64,000 nt of DNA from Plectrocnemia conspersa. Lineage: Eukaryota; Arthropoda; Insecta; Trichoptera; Polycentropodidae. Of this stretch, positions 24,500-37,759 are shown piece by piece. Numbering within the stretch: position 1 is the stretch's first letter; every line of letters starts with the position of its first letter. The stretch spans positions 1-64,000 of the forward strand of contig VTFK01000152.1 in NCBI GenBank assembly GCA_009617715.1, read 5' to 3'. The notes beneath the pieces are model-generated. The model searched no databases, was not told the origin of the DNA, and worked only from the letters and a program-made list of their open reading frames with translations. Both the position numbers and the translations under genes were made by a program.

Positions 24500-27215
24500 T
24501 TAACAGCTTAACGACCGAGGACTCACCCACGAGTCCTGAGAGAACCTTCTGTAGCGGCCGAGGACTCGCCCATGCGTCCTGCGTTATGCGTATTCTTTTA
24601 TTAAAAATACACTATGATACAATACAGCTTACCCCCTATATTATAATGCGAGATGGTAGTATACTATTTCTACATAATATAAAATAAAATATATTTTACT
24701 TTAATTTTTCGTAAAAAGAGTCGTTTTATCCCACTGCGTCGCACTGCAACGAGTCGTCGCCTATTTGGGGCATTTTAGTTTGTTATATTCTAATATTTTT
24801 TGGGTAGTGTGTTGTTTGGTAACGGTTCTCCAAGCCGCTCCCACTTACAGTGACCATATTTTTTGCATTGTGGAATATTATATTTTTATTTATTGTTGTT
24901 GTTAATAATAAGTGATAATTTATAGTAAAAGTTAGTTAATAATAATAAAAACAGTGAATTGCGTATTTACAAAAATAGTTAAATTATCATTAAAGGAATT
25001 TTTGAAATTTGACAACGTTGATTAGTGCACGATTTTTTTTTGAACACCACATTAGCTTAAAAATGTGATAATTAAATTAATAACATGTATGTTTAAATGT
25101 TTCTAAAATATTTTGTATAAACGATTTATAAAAAATATCCATTTATAATAAATAATAATTTGCACTCACTAAATTTTTCGGCGTCCATTTTCTGCGTACA
25201 ATTGTCTCGAACACATTTATTTTCATAATTACACTGAGTGATACGTGTAAAAACATTCGTCATTATGAAGAAAATGAACTGGATGAGTGCAAATTTGTCA
25301 CACGCGGTCTATGTTTACGTACACTTGAATTATAATTACTTTCGCACATATCACTATGTTCACAATCACTGGGGGCGTTGAACAACGCGTTTTCCAAATT
25401 TTCCAAAAAGGTTTAATTTCTTTCGTCCATTTTGCCGTGATTGAAAATAAAAAATTTAAATCACAAAAGATCACAGAGAGAAGAGCAATTTTCGCGATAC
25501 GTTTCGACCGATAGTTTAGAGGAGACTGTATTACTTCGATTATAAAATGAATTTTTTTATCTGTGTGGAATTCCCGAATTTGGTAATTCCACAATAAAAA
25601 AAGTATCATATACCCCAGGGGTTCCCAACCCCGTGCCCGCGGGCGCCATGGCGCTCGCGGACCGATTTGTGTGCGCCCGCCACTATTCGACCACAATAGA
25701 ATTTTTTTCCCAAACACTAATTAAAAATTTAAATTATTTTTAATTATTTGTTAAGCTTCTACTACACTCTCTCGAAGTTGTCCGAACCGAAGCTACAACT
25801 GAAATCGGCCGAGATCGCCGACTTTTTCCGATTATAGCTCCTGTAAGTGGCAAAAAAGGAATCTTCGACGAGTCAGGTGGTGCCCGCCGCCCTACCGATA
25901 TTGTAAAATGCGCTCTAGGATACAAAAAGGTTGGGAACCCCTGATATACCCTAATAGATGAATTCTTAAAAGGTATGCACGAGGTAAGCTGATAAGACGG
26001 GACAGGTAGTGGCGATTTACCCGTTTAGAATAACATTGATTGTAATTTATAGTAAATATTTAATATTATATTTGTAAACAAGTTTATTTTCGTTACATCA
26101 CTTAATTATGCGGCCCACAGATTTAGAAACACTGGTTAAATGACGTAATTACAATATATTTATGCAAAAAATCATAAGGAAGCTACAAATTAAATTTCGA
26201 TAAAATATATTATTTGGCTTACAAGTTATAGGGAATTTACTAAAAAAGGTAATTTTTTGCTATTATTCCGCGAAATCTCCCGGCCACCAAGGAAAGTTCG
26301 GCAAAAAACACCGGGCGTTAAGCTGGTAAAAAATATAGTGCTTAGATGTGTTATAAGATTAAGAATAATAAATTAACAATAACATTAGATAAAATCGTAA
26401 ACTATTTTTTTTAATAATAATTTCTTAAATAAAATATTATCATAATATTTTTGTGATACCTTGTAGTGTATGCGAATATTGTGGGCTGATCTAACTTGTG
26501 TTTCATGTAAATAACCAATACAAAATTAAGTAGAAAATATCTTTCCTAAGATTAGAGTAGTAACTTGTCAACAATTAACCTTTTAGAAATGGGTGTTGGT
26601 CTTCGCTCAAAGCATACAATATAATTAGAAAGAAACTGTTCTGAGAATTTATGTTTGGTTTTTTGTTTATATCACCTATATAATACCAAATTATTGTTAT
26701 GGAAAAAATGAAAACGATGAATATAAAATATATTGAAAGCATACATGTTACTTTTAATTTATTTAAGTGCAATAAGCAAAATATTTTTAGTGAAGTGTAC
26801 CGTAAATTCATTTCGTGAGTATGGGCATGGAAATGGTTAGACACGGTGGCCCAGAAATAACAAATCAAAATTTTTATTTTTAAATTTAAAAAGTGATAAA
26901 AAATCAGGTAATTAATACTAATCTATTGAAGAGTCTCACTTACTTTGTATTTGTAAGATGTTTGCCAATGATATAAATTTGTTTTCGAAACTATTATTTC
27001 AAACAAATTGGACCCACAGGCTTAGAAACACTGGTTAAATGACGTATTTGACAGATATTTATAAAAATCATAAAGGAAGCTACATATTAAATTTGAATTC
27101 AATATCTTAATTGGTCTGATAAAAATTTAGTGAAAATGTAATTGTTGGCTATTTTTCAGTGAAATCGCCCGGCCATCAAGCAAAGTTCGGTAAATAAATA
27201 CCGGTCGTTAAGCTG
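24500..27215 (+). mobile_element. piggyBac-like TTAA element, copy 2
   Basis: Same ends and same composite structure as copy 1 (10222-13029), including the internal right-end duplicate at about 26113-26328, in the same orientation. Left TTAA is present (24500-24503). At the right, GCTG is followed by AATG, so the TTAA has lost its two T or the flank has changed. It lacks part of the region around 10780-11110 of copy 1 and carries a nested hAT MITE (25616-25943). Confidence 0.83.
25616..25943. mobile_element. hAT MITE nested in copy 2, TSD ATATACCC
   Basis: Perfect TIRs CAGGGGTTCCCAACC / GGTTGGGAACCCCTG and a perfect 8-bp target duplication ATATACCC on both sides. Copy 1 of the host element has the uninterrupted site near 11712-11722, so the insertion is younger than the split of the two copies. 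Confidence 0.95.
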
Positions 27216-27543
27216 AATGAATGGCAAATTTCGAATGTGATCAAGAAATGAAAATTGTGCACACAAATTCAATGCGGGCTAAATTTCTTTCCTTTTGATT
27301 TGTGAATTGTTATGTTATGAACTAGTTTTGTTATGTTATGTATTAGTTTCGACTAGACAAAAATATTATAGAAATTATCAAAATGCAATGATTTTTTTTT
27401 AAATTATTGATGTAATTAAACAATTTTTGTACATTTTTAATAATAATCGGTGTGCTAAGGTTTTTGTGCATACAAATAAGTGCCTTTTTAAGCTGATGGT
27501 TATTATATACTTATTTATTGCAAATCTGACTACCATGACATGC
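27216..27543. other. AT-rich spacer, no gene
   Basis: Nothing recognisable. Confidence 0.5.
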
Positions 27544-27551
27544 CTTTAAAC

Positions 27552-27877
27552 CAGGGCTGTGGAGTCGTTAAAAAAAACACGACTCCGACTCCGATTCCGA
27601 TATTTACCAACAACAAATTCCGACTCCGACTCCGACTTCGACTCCGACTCAAAAAAAGTTTAATTTTATTAGGATTTTTTTGTGTTTTTTTACACGTTTA
27701 ATATTCATACGCTATACACATTCATTATTACGCAATTAAAAAATCATAAATTTCATAATTTAAAAAAATGCTCGCAGTCGCTCATTTTTCACGACTCCGA
27801 CTCCGACTCCAACTCCGGCCAAAACACCACGACTCCACGACTCCAACTCCGACTCCGACTCCGACTCCACAGCCCTG
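27552..27877. mobile_element. hAT MITE with CGACTC repeats, TSD CTTTAAAC
   Basis: Ends CAGGGCTGTGGAGTCG / CGACTCCACAGCCCTG with the 8-bp duplication CTTTAAAC at 27544-27551 and 27878-27885. Both subterminal regions consist of the hexamer CGACTC in many copies. The Asp/Ser- or Leu/Arg-repeat frames here are artefacts of that hexamer. Confidence 0.95.
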
Positions 27878-27885
27878 CTTTAAAC

Positions 27886-29050
27886 AAAAAATGTTTTATT
27901 CAACATTCCGTGAACAAGTTTCAAAATATATTGAATTTATTTATAGCGAAATTTCCATAAGATTTTACTATCCTGTTTACTTTTGAGACAGTGACAAAGC
28001 ATACATGTACGTAAAAAATATTTGACGGTTTTCTCCTGATTTTAATTTTCTATTTGTCTTACTAAGATAAAAATTGATAGTACATATCAATTTTTACATT
28101 TAAAATAAATAGTTCCCTTTAGATTTTATCATTTCCTGGCCACCCTAACAGTATGTACATCTATAATATAATTTATTTAGCCCCCCTGGTAATGCAATGA
28201 ATGCAACCCTACGGCAATATTCACGTTTACCAGGTGTTCACTGAGCAGATGGTGATATTTAAATAAAGAATTTATTAAATATTCAAATCATATGCAATAT
28301 ATTTTTATATTAATTAATTATTTATCTGTTTCATTTTAAATAGCATTCCACTTGAAATTAAAAATTGGCAGGAATAGTTACAGCTTCACTAATGGATAAA
28401 TGTGGTGCAAAATATGTAGAAAAAATGTTTTAATCATTTTGTAGAAGTTAAATTATTTAATAGAACGGCAAATTGTAAATGTAATAAAACGACAAACCTG
28501 GGCGATGGTCTTTTGAGCGAAATTTTGGTCGAAAAGTATCACATTACAAAGGGGCGAACTAGAGAGTCACCTGAAACTGACTATGTTTGCATTTGAGAAA
28601 CAAAAATAGTCAGTCAAGTTCTACGCTAAATGTCATTTGTTATTAATAACTGGCGAATTTATTTTATCCATTATTAAGACAGCTATTCAAGCGGTAATAT
28701 AAAGGTTTCTCCATAGACGATTCTATATACCTAAATAGTATTGTAATATTATTTCGTAGCGTAACAGATTCTGCAAATGCCTCGTATGTGGCTCTTGACA
28801 TTACATGACTTGACATTACTTGACATTGGTCACGTAGCGATTGAGCCCCGTATGTGGCGATTGGCATAAGAACGTTTTTAAGTCGATGACTTTGATGTGA
28901 TACACACAATTATTTTATATGGTAAATGAAATGTGACCATTACTTGATCCGAAAAAAATAAATATTGTTTATGAAATTTCAATTCATCAAGCTTTGCATA
29001 CGATATTTCCACAAGTTAACATAAATGGTTGCTTTTTCATCTGCTAAAAA
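27886..29050. other. AT-rich spacer, no gene
   Basis: No supported gene. Short repeats of 'acttgacatt' type at 28795-28830. Confidence 0.5.
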
Positions 29051-29059
29051 ATTGTAGTA

Positions 29060-29975
29060 TGTACTATTTTTCCGTGATTTACTTGAACAACTTTTCATTA
29101 CTATTTATCGAGCAGTAAAAATTGTAATAATATTTCAGGCCTTGGGTAACGACGAAAAGAGGTTAAGATAAGGTTTTTCATATTTGCAACTTCATTTTTT
29201 TTAATCAATAATTTAAACGAACTAGCTAGCTGTCGGTCACTCTCTGTCGCGAGGTACCACAGCTGGTTATACATACTTATTGTTTTTTTGGTTAACATAT
29301 TAATTTCTTCGAATATCTTAATCATATTCTCACAGACTTGACGCCAGTAATGCACAACTTGCGGCCCGCAACTGTATATTCTACAATCTGTAAATTTTTC
29401 GAAATTGAGTATAATAAGCAAATTCTTCACCTAATTGCATTATCAATATGATATTTTACAATCAATAATTTCACAAAAATAATGTTTAATCATACATAAT
29501 ATACTAAACTTAAAAACTTATTTATAAAAAAAAATAAGCTAAAATACTATTTTTCCTTGACTTTACTTTTACAACTTTTCATTATCATTTATCGAGCAAT
29601 AAAAAGTGTAATATTGTTTCTGGCATTTGTGAAAACGACAGAAGGGGTTACTGAAAGATCTTTCATATTATGCAACTTATTTTTAGAGATTATATTTTAA
29701 ATAATTATTTAAACAATCTATGTACCTAGCTAACTGTCGGTCACTCACTGTCGTGAAATACCGCAGCTAATTATACTTAATTACGGTTTTTTTAATTCAA
29801 ATACCAATTTCTTCATATATGTATCTTAGCCGACTATTTTGTTGAGGTCATATTCTCACAGACCTTACTTTACCAGTAATGCACAAATAGCGGCCCGCAA
29901 TTGTATTTTCTACGACCCGCAAATGTTTCGAAAATAAATATAGTTAGTAAATCACTCATCTAATTGCAATATTAA
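29060..29975. repeat. Degenerate tandem duplication, two units of about 480 bp
   Basis: Unit 1 (about 29060-29480) and unit 2 (about 29550-29975) share, in order, 'caacttttcatta', 'atttatcgagca', 'gctgtcggtcactc', 'tattctcacagac' and 'gcggcccgcaa.tgtat'. They have diverged strongly. Short frames inside are not conserved between units. Confidence 0.75.
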
Positions 29976-30149
29976 TACGACATATAACTGTATTTTTTTT
30001 AATATAAATTATAATATATATTATGTATAAAAAGCTAGATAGATTTCCATTTCTATAATTTGAAGTCAAAATAGTGCAGAAGGAGCCAATTTTGTTTTAT
30101 GCTAATTTTTATTTATGTATATATAATAAGTTTTTTTTTCAATTCTGTC

Positions 30150-30205
30150 GCCCAGTTGACCGTCGCCTATTTTGAAACGCTTGTTTGACCGTCGCCCAGT
30201 TGTCG
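30150..30205. repeat. Short GACCGTCGCC repeat upstream of third H3
   Basis: Three copies of a GTCGCCCAGTTGACC-like unit within about 55 bp, roughly 90 bp upstream of the H3 TATA box. It could be promoter-proximal binding sites or a repeat remnant. The left and right H3 promoters do not have it. Confidence 0.45.
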
Positions 30206-30289
30206 CGTATATAATCGTTAATATTTGTTGGTTAACGCTTCCCCCACTCTCGTGCTTAAATGCGGGAAAATGGCGTCGTTTGAATTTAT

Positions 30290-30774
<485 letters not shown>

Positions 30775-30799
30775 TTTGCCTGGACAAAATTGACAAAAT

Positions 30800-30815
30800 G
30801 GCCCTTTTCAGGGCC
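30800..30815 (+). promoter_or_regulatory. Histone mRNA 3' stem-loop (third H3)
   Basis: GGCCCTTTTCAGGGCC, 25 bp after the stop, followed by a weaker downstream element (TTGGCTTAGAAA). Confidence 0.95.
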
Positions 30816-30829
30816 ACCATTTTTTTCAT

Positions 30830-31680
30830 TGGCTTAGAAATTTGATTTACATGTTGATGATTTTTTTCAGATAAGAAATGAGGCTTATTTATAATAATTA
30901 ATTTATATACAAAACGTTCGCCTTTTCTAGTAAGAATTTTTGGGTCAGAAAATGAGAATGTGATGTTTGGTAATAGTTATTTAAAAAAAAATTTTATTGA
31001 TATAGATTTTAATTAGTTTTTACACATTGCAATATGCACGGATGAACATATTTTGCAATAATTATAAAAGTATTAATTTGTTAGTAATTATTTTAATGGC
31101 ACGCTATTCTTAATGGATTCTGATCAGACTAACAAGATTCCAATAATTAAAAATTACTTTTATAATTGAATTTTGCTTATTCCAATTAGATTTTTGAATT
31201 ACATTTTTTTATGGAACGGAAGTGGAGAGGCAAAAGTTGTGAATTGCACTTTAATGCACAACCATTATTACCATTAGTGTCGGAAACATTTTTTTGACAC
31301 ATACTGAGCGATGTCAACGAAGATTTTGTTCATTATATCGGTTTAAACACATTGTGTGATAATATTGTTATTTTTGATCGATCCTGAAATCGATCGGGAG
31401 TTTTTTAATTCATTTTTAAAGCTGACCGTATTTGAGTCGCTTTAGTGTTTTCAGACTTTGATCGTTGAATTGCTGATTATGTGCAAAGATATACGGTCGG
31501 AGTATTTTTGAGAAAGTATGTTTAATTATTATATTGGTTTTAGTAAGCTTTGCGGATCATCGAGATGGGTTTTTGTGGATATAATCAAGGAAAAGCGAAA
31601 GCCGGTAAGGAGAAAAGTGAACGATTTGTTGCATAAAGTGGAAGCGCATTTGGAGCGTTTCGGCGAGCTACGTTCACTAT
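30830..31680. other. H3-H1 spacer (third unit)
   Basis: AT-rich. The part after about 31330, which is GC-richer and contains the palindromic GATCGATC...CGATCGGG region, probably holds the TATA-less H1 promoter. No gene seen. Confidence 0.45.
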
Positions 31681-31751
31681 CGAGTGACCAAAAATAGGAC
31701 CGGTTTGCAGTATTGATCGTTGTCGTTTGCATTTTGCACTTCAAACCTCAA

Positions 31752-32363
31752 ATGGCAGACGTAGCAGTTGAAGCAGCTCCGGAAGTGGCTCTGGCCGCGG
31801 CGACTCCGGCCAAGAAAGGCAGGGGGCCTGCGAAAAAGACCAAGCCCAAAGCTCCGGCTCATCCAAAGACATCAGAGATGGTGACCAGCGCCATCGAAGA
31901 CCTCAAGGATAAGAGCGGTTCTTCCCTCCAGGCCATCAAGAAGTACATCGCGGCCAATTTCAAAGTCGACGCCGATCGGCTGGCGCCTTTCATCAAAAAG
32001 TATCTGAAGGGAGCCGTCGAGTCAGGCGCTCTCATCAGAACCAAAGGAAAAGGCGCGGCCGGCTCTTTCAAACTGGAGGACAAAGTCAGGACCGACACCA
32101 AGAGGACCAAGGCGTTATCCGAGAAGAAACACGCGGCGGAAAAGAAAGGCGTGAAAGCGGGTGGAATCAAGAAAAAGAAAGTTGCCAAGAAAGCAGCGCC
32201 AGCTCCGGATAAAAAGTCCGTTTCTCCCAAAAAGGCTCCCGTTAATGCTAAGAAAACTCCCACTAAAGCGAAGAAGACCACTAAGCCACCGACGAAGAAG
32301 CCCAAGGCGCCTAAAGCCAAGAAGGTCGGAGCCAAGCCAGGAAGAAAAGCAGGCAAAAAATAA
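31752..32363 (+). CDS. H1: Linker histone H1 (second, diverged gene)
   Basis: Encodes a 203-residue H1. The start at 31752 is the first ATG of the frame. The globular H15 domain (about residues 35-105) keeps TSEMVTSAIEDLKDKSGSS and [20 protein letters not shown]. The Lys-rich tail ends KKVGAKPGRKAGKK. Compared with the 221-residue H1 at 8766-9431, the domain is well conserved, the tail is shorter and different, and only a [20 protein letters not shown] block is shared. No TATA box is seen. The 3' stem-loop makes it replication-dependent. It is a second H1 subtype or an older paralogue. Confidence 0.96.
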   Translation: MADVAVEAAPEVALAAATPAKKGRGPAKKTKPKAPAHPKTSEMVTSAIEDLKDKSGSSLQAIKKYIAANFKVDADRLAPFIKKYLKGAVESGALIRTKGKGAAGSFKLEDKVRTDTKRTKALSEKKHAAEKKGVKAGGIKKKKVAKKAAPAPDKKSVSPKKAPVNAKKTPTKAKKTTKPPTKKPKAPKAKKVGAKPGRKAGKK

Positions 32364-32407
32364 ACGAAGAAACAAGTAAGACCTCAAAAAATATTCATAC
32401 ACCAAAA

Positions 32408-32423
32408 AGCCCTTTTCAGGGCT
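32408..32423 (+). promoter_or_regulatory. Histone mRNA 3' stem-loop (second H1)
   Basis: AGCCCTTTTCAGGGCT, the first pair of the stem changed from G-C to A-T with compensation, 45 bp after the stop. Confidence 0.9.
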
Positions 32424-35280
32424 ACCAAATATATCTATTCGGTCCGATATTTCATCTTCATGCTTATTATGTACTTATATATTTATAAATTTTATCACTA
32501 GTTAGTACACAAAGTTATTATTTACTATATAGAAAGTTGCCAACATTAAAAATATAATATAGAGACATCTCTCGGCTCATCTTAACATTTGGTTTAAAAC
32601 TTCACTAAATAATTATTTAATTGGTTCTATGCTTAGATATTAATTAATATTATTTATTACTGTATTATTGCAATATATACATATAATATCACAATTATAA
32701 TATACGACACTCAAGTCACGAACATGTTGGCAAGTCACGACTTTTACAAACGATGTTCTTCGAAATGTTCAACTTCTCGGCTAGCATGATTTGAAAAATG
32801 TATTATTGGAACATCATACATAAATAAGGTCAACTTATAACTAAAAAAGTATTATACATTTGTTTATTTTAGAGTTTAAACGTAAAAAGTTACAGCAGGC
32901 CGGTTTGAGAATATTCAACATCCCAGGCGAACTTAAATTATTATACTATTAAAAAAACGGATTACATATACATACAATACAATACATATGTATCTCTCCT
33001 GTTAATAAATTTTAATACAATTTTGGGAATTTCGTAATGAAATTAAAATGTTTTAGAAATGAAAAGAAAGTCAGTAAAAAAATTGAAGATATAAACTAAT
33101 TGCAGGATTTGGCCTTCATTACATATATGTACATATATCACAGCACATAAGTGATTTAAAACTTCAGGGTCCAAATAAAGTTATCGCCTTTATGTGGGAC
33201 TACATAGAAGCATTTAAATTAAAACTTGGAATTTAGATAACTGAATCTTGAAAATTGTAATTAAATTAATTTTCAAACATGCAAAAAATATTAGGAATAA
33301 ATCAAAAAAATATCAGTTGCTATCAATCGGTTGATGGTTAGCACCGAGTTGAACAGATTTTTTTTTTAATATTCCAATTCAATTTTGATATCAATTACAC
33401 ATAATAAATTATTTGATTTAGAAGTATCAAAAAAAATGTATTCTTTAATTTTGCAAATATGAAAAGAGAAAATTATGCATGTACAATTAGCTGATTAATA
33501 TTATATATAGAAGATCATATAAAATTTTATTACCCTTTCCAGTTTATAATCCGCGAGAGTTGACTATTATTAGAACTTAATAAAGATTCTGTTAATCCTT
33601 TAGTAGAAACACATTTTTGCTGTTAACAATATATTGGGACGGGTGAGCCATTTCACGGGTTTTTACGATATTCAAATTCATATATTAAAATTATCTCACT
33701 TTCAGGCAAATTTTTTCTATCTTACTTTGGTTTCATGACAAAATTTAATCTTGACTCTTGACAAGATTTAAAATTTGTATATTATGACTAAAATTAAATC
33801 GTTATTAGATACAACTTTATAAAAATTACTTTAGTTTAATCTGCAGTGTAACATAAGTTTGTGGTAATGAATTTATCTTGATAGAGACGACTTTTCTGTT
33901 AACAGTTGTCTTCATAGGCTCTATTTGTGTTAATATAATTTTTCTCGTTTAATCTTTTCATGTTTTCAAATTAAAAATAATATTTTTCCACCTTCTTTAA
34001 CCTTGAATGTTGATTTATCCTGAATAAGTGTAGCTTAAAACCATCATACAACATATTTTTAAATATTTTTTTAATTAATGAAATATTATAAACGCATCAT
34101 TATGCGTTGCTTAACGATGTTACGGATGTAAATGGAATTAAGGTAAAAAAAAGCTGCAATTAAAAAGACGCCGATTTAATTGTTATTACTATTTATTTAT
34201 CTTGAATAATTATTTTTATGCAAACTTATTTTTTCAATACTCACTGCGACAAATTGCTTCAGTAACTGCGGAATAGCGCCTTGTTTAACATAAATACTAC
34301 AATGCATTGTCACTCTTTCCATAATTTTAACCCTATGGCTTCGTTTTTTTCAATTGTCCCAATTCTAAATTTTCATAAAATTAATCAATATTTATTCAAT
34401 CTTGTACAGTAATGATCATTTAAACAATTCTAAAAAAAATATTTTCTTCACAGAAGGCAACTGAGAAACCACTACGCTGTGATTCATTTCTTATTAAACT
34501 TACTAAACAAACAAGTTAATATTTATAACCAGATAAATGATAAATATTGAGTTTATATCTCGTATAAGCTTGGCAAGGACTGAAAATAAGGTGACCAGAT
34601 TTTGAAAATATCAATGGAGGACACCAAGTTTCAAAAAACTTTGTTCGAGGAGTATAAATTGATGTGGGAGCTAAAAAAGGTCACTCAGAAAATTGCTGTT
34701 TGAGGAGGAGAAATAAATACAAAAGGACAAAAGGAAGACAAAATGAGGACAATGAGGGAGTGACTTGGTAGCCAGTGAGACGCTTGTTGGAATCTAGTTA
34801 GAGTATTATTACATTTAGGGGGGTTGGCCCCAGGGGTAGTCGGCCAATTAGACTCTAGTGTGAATCTAGTAAGATCTTTTATTAATATATTTATATTATT
34901 TGCGAGACATTTCCTTCAACCGGCGGAGAAGCTGACACAGGGATGATGATACCCGTGGATGATAATCAGGGCTCTTGTAGCTACGTAAGGCGAGTGTCAG
35001 GAGGTAATTCTTCTTGAGGCTGGTTGTTCGGGAGTTTCTGGTGTGATCTTCAGGTCTGTCGGTGAGGGCGTGTCTGCTGGTCTCTTCGGGTGGCTGCTGG
35101 TGGTGGATAAACTGGCGGCGGGATGTGTGCGTCCATGGTTGTATGTTTCCGCAGGCAGCGGGCGTCTGTTGGTCTCTTCGAGTGTCCGCCGGAGTCTGCG
35201 AGTGGCTATTTGACTACCTTCTTTTCATCTGATTCCAGGTTGAAGTATCCAGGGCTGCAAAGCTTGCTAACTAATCATAC
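32424..35280. other. Long AT-rich spacer, no gene
   Basis: No supported gene. Near 34588 the motif 'ggtgaccagattttgaaaatatc' matches a motif in the histone-arm spacers (about 5608-5632 and 21528-21552). 34750-35280 is GC-richer with GTCTCTTCGGGTG-type partial repeats and may be an unrecognised element. Confidence 0.4.
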
Positions 35281-35639
35281 TCATGCAGCGTAAATAAGTA
35301 GACGGCTTTAGAAAGCGACATTCGCTTGATGGGCATTGTCTAAGGTCGTATTACATTGCAACGGAAATCTTGTGGATCCAGTGATTTATTATATCTATAA
35401 CCGTTTCGCAACAAATAAATATTCTCACAATGACGGAGAATATTTATAGTAAGAACACTTGCGTTTAATTTTTTCTGGTCGTAACGAGAGATTTTGCGTG
35501 GTTCGTTACCTAATAATTTGAAGATTGCTACTATTTTATTTAAACCTAAAATATAAAATAGTAAAAAGGTTGAGGAAATGAGACCAATTAACATGTTGCA
35601 TTGTATGAAAAATGTGTTGGAAGAAGTAGTAATCAAAGA

Positions 35640-36095
35640 ATTAAAGGATTTTATAATTTCTCAAAACATTCTGTGTGAACAACAATCGGAGTTCAGAGTA
35701 AAACATTCCGCTGAGACTGCATTACAAGTAGTGATGAATGATTGATTTTTGGCCAAGGATACGAACACAATCATTGGAACAGTTTTCTTGTATTTCAAGA
35801 GAGCTTTGGAAACAATAGACAAAAGTATAATGTTAAAGAAATGAAAGATTATAGGTAATGTGAAATAGTTCTAAGATGGTTTAAAAATTATTTTAAAAAG
35901 AGAAAGCATAAAGTTGAAATAAATTATGTTTATTCCAAAGAGAAAATAATCTCACGGTGTACCATAAGGTCCAAATTAGGACCATTATTGATTATAATAT
36001 AGAAAAATGCTAAATACACCTGTTTGCAGATGACATTTTAATTTATTGCATAGGTGATAACGTTAAAGAAGTTGTAGATAACTTAAATAAAGAAT
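35640..36095 (+). pseudogene. Degraded LINE reverse transcriptase
   Basis: In pieces of two frames and with several stops, one can read a reverse-transcriptase order: a ...LYFKRALETIDKS block (motif A region, first Asp lost), WFKNYFKKRKHKVEINYV, then a PQG-like GPLL.. block and a remnant of the FADD motif (TTTGCAGATGAC near 36024). The copy is old, unrelated in sequence state to the GC-rich LINE at 15591-18215, and cannot be functional. Confidence 0.65.
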
Positions 36096-36306
36096 AAAGT
36101 ATAAACAATTAGCTATATTAGCTAAATAAATAAAAAAAAAATAATAATAACAATTGTTCATATATTAAAAAAAAATGTTACCATATACATTCATGACAGA
36201 TTCTGAAATATGACGCAAGACAGATTAAAATTAAGTTACCGACTCCTTTGAATGGGTATGCCGATTTTTAAGAAAATGCTCGGGCTCAATCCGCCTGCAT
36301 TATAAT

Positions 36307-37751
36307 TAGGGATTCCATTACCGGTAATACCGAAACCGGTATTACCGGTTTTTGATGAAAACTACATCTTCGGTATTACCGGTATTACAAAATAAAAAAC
36401 CGGTAATTACCGAAATTTATTAATTTCGTTAAAAATGATATATTTTAATTATATTTTAAGTCCTATTTCTTTGCTGACTGGCATTTCATGGTCTACGTCT
36501 ACATCAACACAAAATAGATGGGTGTACATTTCTAAGAAGCTTTTATATTTTATGACCCCCAATATACCTAATTTATCTGGACGGATTGGGAGTCAGCGAA
36601 TGGCCGTCGGAAGTAATTCCGATACATTTGACAGCTCTTGAATAGCAGGTAAAAAAGGCCGGCCGGAAAGGCAAGATCTTTTTCGGTCTGTTTCTCAAAA
36701 GAGTCGCCAAATTTATACAGTTTTGTTTTGACATCCTTGCTGATCAGTAGTACGCGCAGCAGAAATTAGCACAATTTATTCGAAAGTTTTACAATTTCTA
36801 CACAACCCAGAACAACAAAATCACAATGATCACAGCATATTTAAATTACCTTCGAAAACAACGATAACCAAATTAATAATAGAATTGATAGAGAAATTAA
36901 ATGTATATGAAGAGGAAAATGAAAATGAAGATGATGAAAATCCTTAAGAAGTTATTTTTAATGAAGATATGCCAAGTGACAACAATTTTTGCTCATTAAA
37001 AGGAAAATTATATAAAAAAATGCATCAAAATCTTCATTATAATGTGCGAAATGAAAAAGTAAATAGAAGCTCGAATTTACAAACTACGATTCGCAAAGAA
37101 ATGAAAACTTTTTGCGAGGAAAACATTCGTGGTAAACATTTAGAAATGGTTTACCAATATTTAAAAACCATTCGTCCTACTAGTGTAGAGTCCGAGAGAG
37201 CCTTTTCAGCCGCAGGATTAATTTGCACGTGAATAAGGTCTAGGTTAGCGGACGAAAGTTTAGATACATTGTGTTTTTTAAAATCCTATTTTAATACAAA
37301 AAAATATTGTAAATAAATTCATTCTATTTTTTTTCTGTTTCTTTTTATAAAATATTTTGATTTAATAAACGTAATGTAATGATTTGAATGTATGTATTGT
37401 AATAATGTAATAATTAGTTTTAATAAATTGTTTGACCTCCTCATTGTTATTCAATTTAATCGATTAAATAGTACATTTTCAAAAAAAATGTATTGTGTAT
37501 CTTTTATAAAATTTAATAAGTTTAATAATTATGAAAGTAATTAACAATTAACTAACGTAAATTATCAAATTAATTAATTATTAATAACCAATAGTTAACA
37601 AATTAATGATAAATGAAACAATTGGGAGAATTAATAATAGAAGTTGAATAAAAGAAGACGGTATTACCGGTAAAAACCGGTAATACCGTCGATAGAAATA
37701 TTTTTTTCGGTAATACCGGTATTGCAAAAGTCGGTATTTTTGGAATCCCTA
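36307..37751 (+). mobile_element. hAT transposon remnant, 1.45 kb, TSD ATTATAAT
   Basis: Ends TAGGGATTCC / GGAATCCCTA with subterminal repeats of ACCGGTAATACCG in both orientations, and a perfect 8-bp duplication ATTATAAT (36299-36306 and 37752-37759). It contains the remnant of a transposase. Internal deletions are likely, since autonomous hAT elements are usually longer. Confidence 0.92.
36969..37320 (+). pseudogene. hAT transposase C-terminal dimerisation region
   Basis: Contains the hATC signature YQYLKTIRPTSVESERAFSA and, after an in-frame TGA at 37230-37232, the rest of the domain (IRSRLADESLDTLCFLKSYF). The stop stands where a lysine codon is usual. It is preceded by an acidic stretch. 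Catalytic residues upstream are not recognisable, so the gene is inactive. Confidence 0.85.
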
Positions 37752-37759
37752 ATTATAAT

